NCBI GenBank assembly: GCA_035505915.1
Contig: DATJQI010000028.1
Coordinates: forward strand, 1-64,000
Reading direction: 5' to 3'
DNA: 64,000 nucleotides
Source: 40CM-2-70-7 sp035505915
GTDB lineage: Bacteria; Gemmatimonadota; Gemmatimonadetes; Gemmatimonadales; GWC2-71-9
Made by a program: the position numbers and the translations under genes
Part shown: piece by piece, positions 16,459 through 24,809 of the stretch
Layout: every line of letters starts with the position of its first letter
Position numbering within the stretch: the stretch's first letter is position 1
Notes under the pieces: model-generated
What the model was told of the DNA's origin: nothing
Databases searched by the model: none
What the model saw: the letters and a program-made list of their open reading frames with translations, nothing else

Positions 16459-17367
16459 ATGCCCACCGAGAATCTCGCCGGCCGAACCATCGCCGGCTAC
16501 CGTCTCCTCGAACGCATCGGCGAAGGCGGCACGGCCGAAGTGTACCGCGCGGAACACCCCGAGCGGGGACCCGCCGCGTTCAAGGTATTGCGGCCGCGGC
16601 TGCGCGGCGACCCCACGGCGGTCAAGCGTTTTCTCCGGGAAGCCGGGTACGGCGCGCGTGTGTCGCATCCCGGCGTCGTGCGAACCTTCGATTACGGTGA
16701 AGCCGACGGCCTGTACTACCTGGCCCTGGAGTGGGCTCCCGGAGAGTCCCTCGCGGCGTTCCTACACCGCAACGGACCGCTCGGCCCCTCCGAGGCCGTC
16801 GCCCTGGTGCGGCAGCTCGCGGACGCCCTGGGCGCGGCCCACCACGCCGGCATCATCCACCGGGACCTGAAGCCCGAAAACATCATGTTCGACCCGGCCT
16901 CGCGGCGCGCGCGGCTCCTCGATTTCGGCATCGCCCGGGATGCGGAGCTGCCTCCCGAGGAGCGCCTCACCCGCACCGGGTTCTTCGTGGGAACCCTGCA
17001 ATACGTGGCGCCCGAGGCACTTTCCGGCGAGCTGGTGGACGGCCGGGCGGACATCTACAGCCTCGCCACGATCGCTTACTACGTCCTGACCGGACGACAT
17101 CCGTACAACGGCAAGAGCCCCCGCGAGCTCTTCCAGCAGCTCCTGACCCAGCCCCCGGAGCCGCTCAACGCGGCGGTTCCGGGTCTCAAGTTCGCGCCGG
17201 GGATCGAAGCCGCCATCATGCGCGGCCTCGCGCGCGATCCCGCCGCGCGGCAGCCGACGGTCGAGGCCCTGGCCGCCGAGCTCGAACAGGGGCTGGCGTC
17301 GGCGCCGCCTCCCCCGCCGTCGAAGGGCTTTCTGGGCGCGCTCAAGAGCATCGTGGGACGGAAGTGA
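16459..17367 (+). CDS. Serine/threonine protein kinase (compact, Hanks type)
   Basis: A 302-residue kinase. The Gly-rich loop GEGGTAEV (about 21-28) and the invariant Lys in AFKVL are present. The catalytic loop is HRDLKPEN (about 133-140), followed by DFGIA (about 154) and APEAL. The kinase domain fills almost the whole protein. A short Ala/Pro tail ends in SKGFLGALKSIVGRK, an amphipathic basic helix that might touch the membrane. There is no sensor domain. It is divergent from the GWxTD gene and followed after 39 bases by pyrE, with a TAG-repeat hairpin between them. Substrates are unknown. Confidence 0.9.
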   Translation: MPTENLAGRTIAGYRLLERIGEGGTAEVYRAEHPERGPAAFKVLRPRLRGDPTAVKRFLREAGYGARVSHPGVVRTFDYGEADGLYYLALEWAPGESLAAFLHRNGPLGPSEAVALVRQLADALGAAHHAGIIHRDLKPENIMFDPASRRARLLDFGIARDAELPPEERLTRTGFFVGTLQYVAPEALSGELVDGRADIYSLATIAYYVLTGRHPYNGKSPRELFQQLLTQPPEPLNAAVPGLKFAPGIEAAIMRGLARDPAARQPTVEALAAELEQGLASAPPPPPSKGFLGALKSIVGRK

Positions 17368-17372
17368 CATCA

Positions 17373-17396
17373 TAGTAGTAGTAGGTACAACTACTA
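17373..17396 (+). repeat. TAG trinucleotide run with small hairpin upstream of pyrE
   Basis: Four tandem TAG units (17373-17384), a GTACAA loop and CTACTA (17391-17396). The last two TAG units can pair with CTACTA in a 6-bp stem. It lies in the 39-base gap between the kinase and pyrE. The same trinucleotide run occurs in the replication origin at 26801, but no DnaA-box-like site is close here. It could be a regulator site or a chance microsatellite. Confidence 0.55.
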
Positions 17397-17406
17397 GCTG
17401 GACGAA

Positions 17407-17982
17407 ATGACCGAACTCGAGCACCTCAAGGATCTCCTGCTGACGCGATCGGTCACCCGGGGCGATTTCACGCTCTCCTCCGGCCGCCGCTCCTCGTACT
17501 ACATCGACGCCCGCCGGACTACCATGTCCGGCGCCGGCCTCGCGCTCATCGGCTCCCTGGGCCTCGCCCGCCTGGACGCCCGGGGCTGGGCCCCCCGTGC
17601 CGTGGGTGGCCTCACGCTCGGCGCCGACCCCGTGGCCTATGCCATCGCAGCCGCGGCCCGGGCCCGCCGGCCCCCCCCTGCCCCGTCCCTGGACGCCTTC
17701 ACGGTCCGGAAGCAGGCCAAGGCCCACGGCACCGGCCGCCGGATCGAGGGGTGCTTCGAGCCGGGCCAGCCGGTCGTGGTCGTCGAGGACGTCATCACCA
17801 CCGGCGGCTCCGCCCAGGAAGCCATCGCGGCCCTGGCCGCCGAAGGAGCCCGGATCCTGGGAGTCCTGGCCGTCGTGGACCGCGAAGAGGGTGGCCGGGA
17901 GGTGCTGGAGAAGGACGGCCACGCCGTGGAGACCCTGCTCACCGCCACTCAGCTCGGCCTTACGCCCGCCCCGGCCCGATGA
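17407..17982 (+). CDS. pyrE: Orotate phosphoribosyltransferase
   Basis: 191 residues. It makes orotidine 5'-phosphate from orotate and PRPP in pyrimidine synthesis. The phosphoribosyltransferase signature VVVVEDVITTGGSA lies near residues 123-136. The N-terminal FTLSSGRRSSYYIDAR and the flexible-loop segment VRKQAKAHG are typical of OPRTases. The stop overlaps the ATG of the chemoreceptor gene (ATGA), which is an unusual partner for a pyrimidine gene. No other pyr genes are adjacent. Confidence 0.93.
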   Translation: MTELEHLKDLLLTRSVTRGDFTLSSGRRSSYYIDARRTTMSGAGLALIGSLGLARLDARGWAPRAVGGLTLGADPVAYAIAAAARARRPPPAPSLDAFTVRKQAKAHGTGRRIEGCFEPGQPVVVVEDVITTGGSAQEAIAALAAEGARILGVLAVVDREEGGREVLEKDGHAVETLLTATQLGLTPAPAR

Positions 17983-19685
17983 CCCTGCCCTCGCTGCACC
18001 CCGACCACAAGTCCCTGGCGGCGCGCATGCGCGGCCGCTCGGACGACGCGATGGGGCTCGAGCAGCGCCTCAAGGACCTCGAGACTTTCTCCCGCTCGCT
18101 GTCCCGCCGATGGATCATGGTTTCCGCGATGTTCGTCGTCGCCCTGCTCGGGTGGATGAGCGGCACCATCCGAACCGAGCCCGGCACCATCGTCCTCGCG
18201 GCCGGCGCCGGCGCCATCCTCAACGCCCTCGTGGGACTGGTCAACGAGCGCGGCTGGTATCGCTGGTGGCTGATCTATGTCCTCACGCTCCTCGACATCT
18301 TCATCGTGGCCGTCCCGGTGGTCTGGTTCGGCAACGGGGGCCTCATCGCGGCGTTCTTCATCGCGGTCCTCCCCTACACGTTCGACCAGGGCCGCACCGT
18401 CGGCGACTTCCTCGTCCTGATGGCGTCCCTCGCCTACCTCGCCGCCACGCTCCTGCACGGCCTGATCTACAACGGCAGCGCCTCCATTCCCCCCGAGGCC
18501 TACCTCGAGACCGTCGTGTTCGTCGCCGTGGCCATGGCGCTCAAGCGCATCCCCGCGACCCTGATCGATCGGATCCGGTCCACCCGCGGCGTGATGGGCG
18601 CGGCCGAGCAGGGTCAGCTGGGCGTGCGCGCCGCGGCCGCGGAATCGGACGAGCTGGGATTTCTCGAGAAGAGCCTGAACCGGATGCTCGACGAGATCGG
18701 CGCCACCATTTCGACGGTCCAGCACGAGGCCGACGAGGTCGCCGCCTTCGCCGAGCAGCTGGCCGCCGCGGCGCAGCAGATCCAGGCGACCTCGGAGGCC
18801 GTCACCCACACCGCGCAAGGGCTCGCGACCGACCTGATCGGCCAACAGAGCGTCGCGGAGGGCGCGCAGGCGGAGAGTGCCAAAGCGGCGAATCAGGCCG
18901 AGGCGCTCCGCGACCGCGCCGAGAAGATGCAGGCCGACGCGGGGCAGCTGACGGCCACGGCGGAGCGGGGCAGGGAACGGGTGGAGCGGGCCAGCCAGAC
19001 CCTGCGCGCGGTCCGCGAGGAAGTGCGGGCCACCGCCACTACGGTCACGGGTCTGTCCGCCCTGTCCGACCGGATCGGCGGGTTCGCGCAGACCATCGCG
19101 CGCATCGCGCGCCAGACCCACCTCCTGGCCCTCAACGCCGCCATCGAGGCCGCGCGGGCGGGCGAGCACGGCGAGGGCTTCGCCGTCGTGGCCCAGGAGG
19201 TCCGGGGCCTGGCGGGGGAGGCCGGGCGGTCGGCCCGGGACGTGGCCGAGCTGGTCAGCGAGATCCGCTCGGGCATCACGGCCGCCTCGCGGGCGATGGA
19301 AACCGGCGAGGCGCAGGTGAAGGACATCGGAGCCGTCGCCGCGGAAGCCGACGAGGCGCTCCGGGAGCTGCACGAGGGGGTCCAGCTCATCGGCGGCCTC
19401 GTGAACGCCACCGCCGACGTTTCCCGCAGTCAGGCCGAGCGGCTCGCGCTCCTCGCCCAGTCGCTGGCCGAGGTTTCGAAGGTGTCGAGTGTCTCGGTGG
19501 AGCATGCGACCGGGGCCGCGTCGGCCACGCAGGCGCAGATCACCTCGATGAGCGATCTCGCCGCGACGTCCCAGCAGCTGGCGCAGCTGGCCGAGCGTCT
19601 CCGGGCCAGCATCGCCCGCTTCGCCGTGCTCAAGCCCGAGCAGCGCACCGCCGAACACCGCGTCATCCGCGCCGCCGCCGACTGA
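17979..19685 (+). CDS. Methyl-accepting chemotaxis-type signalling protein with integral membrane sensor region
   Basis: 568 residues. The N-terminal third (about 40-190) is a bundle of roughly five to six hydrophobic helices with only short loops, so there is no periplasmic ligand domain. A HAMP-like linker and a long coiled coil follow. The signalling tip is LLALNAAIEAARAGEHGEGFAVVAQEVR near residues 380-407, which defines the MCP family. No CheB/CheR tether pentapeptide is visible at the C-terminus (ends IRAAAD). No che genes are nearby. It could sense membrane or energy state. The start overlaps the pyrE stop. Confidence 0.87.
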   Translation: MTLPSLHPDHKSLAARMRGRSDDAMGLEQRLKDLETFSRSLSRRWIMVSAMFVVALLGWMSGTIRTEPGTIVLAAGAGAILNALVGLVNERGWYRWWLIYVLTLLDIFIVAVPVVWFGNGGLIAAFFIAVLPYTFDQGRTVGDFLVLMASLAYLAATLLHGLIYNGSASIPPEAYLETVVFVAVAMALKRIPATLIDRIRSTRGVMGAAEQGQLGVRAAAAESDELGFLEKSLNRMLDEIGATISTVQHEADEVAAFAEQLAAAAQQIQATSEAVTHTAQGLATDLIGQQSVAEGAQAESAKAANQAEALRDRAEKMQADAGQLTATAERGRERVERASQTLRAVREEVRATATTVTGLSALSDRIGGFAQTIARIARQTHLLALNAAIEAARAGEHGEGFAVVAQEVRGLAGEAGRSARDVAELVSEIRSGITAASRAMETGEAQVKDIGAVAAEADEALRELHEGVQLIGGLVNATADVSRSQAERLALLAQSLAEVSKVSSVSVEHATGAASATQAQITSMSDLAATSQQLAQLAERLRASIARFAVLKPEQRTAEHRVIRAAAD

Positions 19686-19692
19686 CGCCCGA

Positions 19693-20556
19693 TCACCCCG
19701 CCCGGGAGACGCGAGGCGCGTCGGATCCTTGGTCCCAAAACCCCGCGTTCAGGGGGTAGAACGCGCGCAGGGCCTCCCGGTACGGGGTGATCAACAGGTC
19801 GACGTACCGGGCCAGGGCCACGTCGAAGGGAAAGCGGCTGCGGAACTCGCCGGCCGTGACTCCCAGCACGGCCTTCAGGTGGCGGCCGAAGCTCTGGGGC
19901 GACGAGAAGTCCAGCCGGTACGCCACATCCGACACCGACAAACCCGGATTCTGGAACAGGTACGCCGCGTGCAGAAGCCGCATCGCGGAGAGAAAGCGCT
20001 TGGGGGAGGGGAGTCCGGCCCGGTGGAAGCGGGACACGAACGTGCTGGGGGTGACCCGCAGATGGCGGGCCAGTCCCCGCACGGTCACGATCACCGGTGC
20101 GAGCCGTACCACCGCTTCGAAGAAGATCCGGGACTCCTCCGGGGCGTCGCCGAGCGCCGGCAGGAGCCGGGCCAGAATCCGGGCGGCGGCGGGGGTCATC
20201 GGCTGTCCGAAGACCTCGCGGAGCCGCCGCCACGCCCCCGGCTCGGTGCAATCGACGGCGGCCCGGATCCCCGTCGCTCCCAGGCGGAGCAGGGTCTCCG
20301 TGGACGCGCCGTCGTGCCGGGACACGAGGGCGACCGCGGGGATGGCGGGGAACTCCCGGACGAACCGCGCCACGGCCGGGAGCTCCTCGCCGGCGCATCG
20401 GTGCACCGAAATGAGCAGCGCGTCCACCTTCCGCCGGCGGGCCGCCACGAGCACCTCGCGGAACGACTCGGCGTGAACGGTCTGGAAGCACCCGTCCCCC
20501 ACCGCGTCGACCCGGGACCGTTCCGGAACGGGCAGCACCGTACAGACCGTGACCAC
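19693..20556 (-). CDS. AraC-type transcriptional regulator with pseudo-receiver N-terminus
   Basis: 287 residues. The C-terminal two-thirds hold an AraC/XylS double helix-turn-helix (about 160-245), with RGLARHLRVTPSTFVSRF as the first HTH and SVSDVAYRLDFSSPQSFGRHLKAV as the second. The N-terminal ~115 residues have the alternating pattern of a response-regulator receiver (VDALLISVHR, PAVALVSRHD, LLRLGATGI). The phospho-acceptor Asp at the end of beta-3 is absent (ISVHR), so it is probably phosphorylation-independent. It is convergent with the chemoreceptor gene. The target is unknown. Confidence 0.82.
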   Translation of the reverse strand: MVTVCTVLPVPERSRVDAVGDGCFQTVHAESFREVLVAARRRKVDALLISVHRCAGEELPAVARFVREFPAIPAVALVSRHDGASTETLLRLGATGIRAAVDCTEPGAWRRLREVFGQPMTPAAARILARLLPALGDAPEESRIFFEAVVRLAPVIVTVRGLARHLRVTPSTFVSRFHRAGLPSPKRFLSAMRLLHAAYLFQNPGLSVSDVAYRLDFSSPQSFGRHLKAVLGVTAGEFRSRFPFDVALARYVDLLITPYREALRAFYPLNAGFWDQGSDAPRVSRAG

Positions 20557-20618
20557 GGCGCCATCCTAACCCGCCACTGTCAATGGTCGATCAAGGTCCT
20601 ACCCTTATCTTCCTAGCC

Positions 20619-22481
20619 GTGGTCAAGCGGGCCTCCCTCCTGACACTGCTCGTCCTCGCCGCCTGTCAACCGACGGCGAACCGGATGCTGCTCCTCGATC
20701 TCGCGCTCGCGGACCCCATCGACCTCGAGTCGACCGCGACGCCGTGGCACGACGGCGGGTACACCGTCGAGTACCGGCGCTTCTTTCCGCACGTCACGCG
20801 CGACGACCTCCGGCGCTACGGCGCCGTGATGGTGCTCGGCGGCCAGCGGCCCGACGCGCCCTCGGACGCGCTGTCGACCGGTGACGCGGTCCTCCTGTCC
20901 GAATGGGTCCGGCAGGGCGGGGTGGTGGTACTGGGCTATCCCGGCAGCGCGCTCGACCGCTGGACCATGAACCGGTGGCTCAGGTCGATCGGTGCCGGCG
21001 TGACCATCGGTGATCCGGTCACCGGGGCCCCTGCCACGGCCGCGGTCCCCGTGCGTCACGCCCTCTCGAGCGTCGACATCGTTCCGCTCTCGCTCGGTGA
21101 GAGTGACGCCCTTCGTCTCCGCGCATCCACACAGGTGCTCGCGCGCGCCCGGCAGGGGGCGATCATCGCCGCCACGCGGGTCGGGCACGGGCTGGTGGTG
21201 GTGGCGAGCCGCGCGGCGCTCGAGACGCCGGACACCGGGGCGGCGCGGGGATTCTTCGAGACCCTGGCCCGCTGGACCCGGCGCCCCGCGGAGTGGGCCA
21301 ACGTGCCGCCGGGTGGCCGGGCGGCGCCCCTCGCCCTCGAAGGCGGCCCCGATTCGGTTCCGACCCGTCTCCCGCGGGCCCGGCCCCCGGGCGGTGCTCC
21401 CGCCTTCCTGCTGCCGCTGCGCCGCGACGTCGCTCCGGCCGACTCGGTCGCGCTCCCGGAATGGGTGGCCCGCGCGGGATTCCGCGTGCTCTGGGCCGAC
21501 GCGCCCGGCTACCGCTCCGCGCCGGCGGGGCGGGGGCGCACGCTCGACTCGCTCACGTCGCTCCTCGACGTCGGCGGGTTCAACACGATCGCCGGACCCG
21601 CCAACGCCGAGGCGATGGCGGAGTCCACGCGGTACGCGCCGTGGGAGCGGACGGTGGCGCAGAACATCTGGAAGCTGATGGGCGACCGGCTGGAGGAGAC
21701 GAGCGCGCGCTGGATCCCCGCGCTCGAGCCCGATTCGTTCCGGCTGCCGCCCGATACGGGGGCCGGCGCCGCCCCGGGACACTGCCTGCTCGATCCCGGT
21801 TACTGGAACGCGGCGCTCGCGCCCGGCATGGTGGCCCTCGCGCGTCTCGCCGCCCAGCACCCCGATCTCATTCCCGCCGTGGCGCTCGACCTGGGGCGGC
21901 TCCCGGCGGCGACTCAGCCCGCGGCCACCATGTGCGACGCCGATTTCCAGGCCGGCCTGGATGCGATGGTGAAAGACACGGTGGTCACGCCGAGCGAGGC
22001 CGCCGGGTTGCGGAAGGTGCCGCCCGGGGGCCGGTACGACGCGCTCCTCGACCTGGGACTGGTCGACGACCTGTTCGCGGCGCTCGAGAAGGTGACGGCC
22101 ACCCGGGCCGCCCTCTTGCGGACCACGATGCTGCGGATCCGCCCGGGGCTCCTGCTCGCGGTGCGCGCCGAGGGGCCTCCTCAGGACTGGTTCGGACGCG
22201 GTCTGTTGAAGGGGTGGTCAGGCCGGGGCGCGCCGGCGATCCTTTTCACGCGGGACCCCTCATCCCGTCAGACCGATGCCCGGTACCGGGCCCGGGGGAT
22301 CGGCGTGCTGTCGGCGGTGGAGCTGGTGCCGGGACAAGCGGGGGTTGCGGTGGGTGGGTGGGGGGCCTTGAAGAACCTGGTATTCAGGGAAAACGCGGGG
22401 TTCTGGATGGATGTGGCGTCCGCGGCGCCCGACGGGGACAGCACGTGGCGGCTCGTCCGGCGTCTATCTCGTGAGAAATGA
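20619..22481 (+). CDS. Large hypothetical lipoprotein
   Basis: About 620 residues from GTG 20619 (ATG 20583 is an alternative in frame). The GTG start places a clean lipoprotein signal directly at the N-terminus: VVKRASLLTLLVLAAC, with lipobox LAAC. Residues about 35-110 resemble a class I glutamine-amidotransferase-like or ThuA-like beta-alpha fold (AVMVLGGQRPDAP..., then GGVVVLGYPG), but no catalytic Cys-His-Glu triad is seen. The central and C-terminal parts are not recognised. It is followed by the RNase P RNA gene. Envelope location is likely; function is unknown. Confidence 0.75.
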   Translation: MVKRASLLTLLVLAACQPTANRMLLLDLALADPIDLESTATPWHDGGYTVEYRRFFPHVTRDDLRRYGAVMVLGGQRPDAPSDALSTGDAVLLSEWVRQGGVVVLGYPGSALDRWTMNRWLRSIGAGVTIGDPVTGAPATAAVPVRHALSSVDIVPLSLGESDALRLRASTQVLARARQGAIIAATRVGHGLVVVASRAALETPDTGAARGFFETLARWTRRPAEWANVPPGGRAAPLALEGGPDSVPTRLPRARPPGGAPAFLLPLRRDVAPADSVALPEWVARAGFRVLWADAPGYRSAPAGRGRTLDSLTSLLDVGGFNTIAGPANAEAMAESTRYAPWERTVAQNIWKLMGDRLEETSARWIPALEPDSFRLPPDTGAGAAPGHCLLDPGYWNAALAPGMVALARLAAQHPDLIPAVALDLGRLPAATQPAATMCDADFQAGLDAMVKDTVVTPSEAAGLRKVPPGGRYDALLDLGLVDDLFAALEKVTATRAALLRTTMLRIRPGLLLAVRAEGPPQDWFGRGLLKGWSGRGAPAILFTRDPSSRQTDARYRARGIGVLSAVELVPGQAGVAVGGWGALKNLVFRENAGFWMDVASAAPDGDSTWRLVRRLSREK

Positions 22482-22501
22482 GGGGGTTGGCCGACGCTCG
22501 C

Positions 22502-22531
22502 TTGCCGGAGGGGGGTCTCGGCCGGTAGTTT
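22502..22531 (+). promoter_or_regulatory. Candidate promoter of rnpB
   Basis: TTGCCG (22502-22507) and TAGTTT (22526-22531) are separated by 18 bases in the short gap before the RNase P RNA. This would place the transcription start near 22538-22545. Pattern-based only. Confidence 0.4.
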
Positions 22532-22550
22532 TGCAGCGGAAGGACGGGTG

Positions 22551-22922
22551 CGGGTGGGGCGTGATGGTCGCGGGTCGTTGCCGGAAATGGGCGACTCCGA
22601 GGAAAGTCCGAGCTCCACGCGGGCAGACTGCCAGGTAACGCCTGGGCGCCGAAAGGCGACGGAAAGGGCCACAGAAAACAGACCGCCCTTTATCCAAGGG
22701 CAAGGGTGAAAAGGTGGGGTAAGAGCCCACCGCGCGGCCGGCAACGGTCGTGGCACGGCAACCCCCAGTCGGAGCAAGGCCGAATAAGCAGCGAGACTTG
22801 GGCCCCGAGTCGTTCGAGCTGCGGGTAGGCCGCACGAGGTGGCTGGCGACAGACACCCAAGAGAGATGACCATCTGACCGCCGGAAGGCGGCCAAACAGA
22901 ACTCGGCTTATGGCCCCACCTA
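22551..22922 (+). ncRNA. rnpB: RNase P RNA, bacterial type A
   Basis: The catalytic RNA that removes 5' leaders from pre-tRNAs. Universal core segments are all present in order: GAGGAAAGTCCGAGCTCCAC (22598 onward), GCCAGGTAACGCCTGG, CCACAGAAAACAGACCGCC, AGGGTGAAAAGGTGGGGTAAGAGCCCACCGC and, near the 3' end, ACAGAACTCGGCTTATGG. P1 can be built from GGTGGGGC (about 22553-22560) and GCCCCACC (about 22913-22920), which sets the ends to within a few bases. The protein partner gene, rnpA, is at 28.7 kb. Confidence 0.93.
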
Positions 22923-23134
22923 CCCCCGTTCCCCTCAAACCTTATCCCCCGCAATGGGAGTCGGTCGCCGACTTGCGGGTATTCCGGACTACCAACGAAG
23001 AATGGCAGAAGCTCATCGGCTGGCGCGCCGACATGCGCCGCCGGGGCTGGAAGCTTCTGCGTGTATCGAGCGACGGCCCCGAGATGGTCGCGGTCTTCGG
23101 CCGCACGAAGACCGACCGCGCCGGGGCTTCGTGA
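22910..23134 (+). CDS. Small hypothetical protein overlapping the rnpB 3' end
   Basis: Up to 74 residues from the ATG at 22910, which lies inside the last helix of rnpB. A start further downstream, such as TTG near 22973, is possible. The C-terminal part EEWQKLIGWRADMRRRGWKLLRVSSDGPEMVAVFGRTK looks like a real small beta-alpha domain with natural composition. Its TGA overlaps the GTG of the lipoprotein gene, supporting translation. Function unknown. Confidence 0.6.
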   Translation: MAPPTPVPLKPYPPQWESVADLRVFRTTNEEWQKLIGWRADMRRRGWKLLRVSSDGPEMVAVFGRTKTDRAGAS

Positions 23135-24006
23135 AAAGACCCAACGCTCCCGCCGTCATCCTGCTCGCGTTCGTCGCCCTCTCCGGGTGCGGAGGGGGTG
23201 TGCCCGCCGCCCGGCCGGGGGCCGCTCCGGCCCCCGCGACGCCCCCGGCGCGGCCGCAAGACTCGGGACCGCTCCACTACGCTCCCGGGGTCACCCGCTA
23301 TCTCATCACTCAGCGCCATCACGTGGACCAGACGCTGCCGACCGGCGACCAGGTCCAGGAGATCGGGCTCCGCACCTTCGTCACCGCGGTGATCACGGGT
23401 CCGGCCGACGCGCGCGGCTACGCCATATCCATCACCATCGATTCCATCCTGGCCGACTCCGCCACGCTGCTGCCGCCGGGCGTCGACCTCACCGCCGCCC
23501 GCGGTCTCCGCTACGACGCGCACCTCACCGTCACGGGCCGGCTGTTCGACCCCCGGCCCTCGGACCCGGCGGTCGCGAAGAATCTGGCGCAGCTGCTCGG
23601 CGGCTTCCGCACCTTCTATCCGCGGCTTCCGGCGGCCGGGGTGACCCCGGGCGCGGCCTGGAGCGACTCGACCGCGAACACCGACACGACGGGGTCCGCG
23701 GTAGTCGCGGACCGCGCGGTGACGCACTACGCGGCCGGCTCCTGGAACACCGCGGACGGCGCCAGGCAGCTGGGGATTCGGGTGACCGAAGAGTTCACGG
23801 TGTCGGGGTCGGGTGAGGCGGGCGGTTCCACGTTCGCGCTCACCGGCACCGGGCTGCGCTCGGGGCAGCTGAGCTTCTCCGCCGGCGGGCGCTTCCTGGG
23901 CGGCACCACGATGGACAGCGCGGGCATCGTCATCACGTTCGATCCGCAGGGAATCGCCGTCCCGCGGCGCCAGGTTTCCCACACCGTCATCAGCGTGCTC
24001 CCGTGA
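23131..24006 (+). CDS. Hypothetical lipoprotein
   Basis: 291 residues. GTG at 23131 overlaps the upstream stop (GTGA) and gives MKRPNAPAVILLAFVALSGC, a standard lipoprotein signal with lipobox LSGC. A Pro/Ala-rich linker follows, then a beta-rich domain of about 230 residues without a recognised family. It is coupled at both ends to neighbours in a four-gene run ending with mtgA, so an envelope role is plausible. Confidence 0.75.
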   Translation: MKRPNAPAVILLAFVALSGCGGGVPAARPGAAPAPATPPARPQDSGPLHYAPGVTRYLITQRHHVDQTLPTGDQVQEIGLRTFVTAVITGPADARGYAISITIDSILADSATLLPPGVDLTAARGLRYDAHLTVTGRLFDPRPSDPAVAKNLAQLLGGFRTFYPRLPAAGVTPGAAWSDSTANTDTTGSAVVADRAVTHYAAGSWNTADGARQLGIRVTEEFTVSGSGEAGGSTFALTGTGLRSGQLSFSAGGRFLGGTTMDSAGIVITFDPQGIAVPRRQVSHTVISVLP

Positions 24007-24806
24007 GCCGCCGCGCCATCGCACTCGCGGCGCTGCTCGTGGTGCCGGCCGGTCTCGGCGCGCAGGTCGCCGTGAACCGCTCGACCACGTACCTCATGCC
24101 CTCCGACGTGCAGGATGCCCGGGCCATCTGGGTGAATCCGGCGGGCCTCGGCGTGCAGTCACAGGCCTCCATCTATTTCGACCTCACGGCCTCCGATCCC
24201 GGATCTCGGGCGCAGCTGCGCCAGCTCAACCTGGGGTTCAACGCCCGCGGGCTCTCGTTCGCGTACCAGCGCGATCAGTTCTCCGGCGGGACCCGCGGGA
24301 GCACGTACAAGATGGGTTTCGGAGTGGGCGAGGGACGGCTGGCGGTGGGCGCCGCGGCGGCCCTCTACCGGGGAGACACGAAGGGCACCGGCTGGGACCT
24401 CGGCGCCTCGTTCAAGGCCGCCCACCCCCTCGTCCTCGCCCTGGTGGTCGGCAACATCGGCCAGCCTTCGGTGCGCGGCGTCGAGCAGCGGATCCGGTAC
24501 ACCGCGAGCGGCACGCTGCAGGTGGCGCCCGGATTCGGCGTCGCGGCGCTGGCCGCGGCCGATCCGCGGGGGATGCAGGCGTACGGCCTCGCCGCCCACG
24601 CCGGCTTCGACTGGAGCTTTCCGGTGGCGCTGGTCGCGCGGCTGGACACCGATCAGAAGTTCCGCCGGCAGCAATTCGCCCTCGGCATCTCCATCGGCGG
24701 CACGAATCAGCTGGGGGTCATCGCCACGGCCCCCGGAGACATTTCCTCCGTGAACGATCTCACGGTGGTCGGCGTCGCGACCCGGACCGCCCCCGCCCGG
24801 CGCTAG
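24003..24806 (+). CDS. Outer-membrane beta-barrel-like protein (PorV/UPF0164-like)
   Basis: 267 residues. GTG 24003 overlaps the lipoprotein stop. A signal peptide (MSRRAIALAALLVVPAGLGAQ) is followed by QDARAIWVNPAGLGVQ, which recalls the N-terminus of PorV/FadL-like and UPF0164 barrels (the 'NPAGL' signature). The rest is alternating short beta strands rich in Gly. Likely a small outer-membrane barrel; substrate unknown. Confidence 0.7.
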   Translation: MSRRAIALAALLVVPAGLGAQVAVNRSTTYLMPSDVQDARAIWVNPAGLGVQSQASIYFDLTASDPGSRAQLRQLNLGFNARGLSFAYQRDQFSGGTRGSTYKMGFGVGEGRLAVGAAAALYRGDTKGTGWDLGASFKAAHPLVLALVVGNIGQPSVRGVEQRIRYTASGTLQVAPGFGVAALAAADPRGMQAYGLAAHAGFDWSFPVALVARLDTDQKFRRQQFALGISIGGTNQLGVIATAPGDISSVNDLTVVGVATRTAPARR

Positions 24807-24809
24807 CCC

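Noticed and set aside
17373..17396. Second replication origin suggested by the TAG run before pyrE
   Set aside because: No DnaA-box-like site, GC-rich spacer or AT-rich tract adjoins it in the origin order, and the neighbouring genes are not replication genes.
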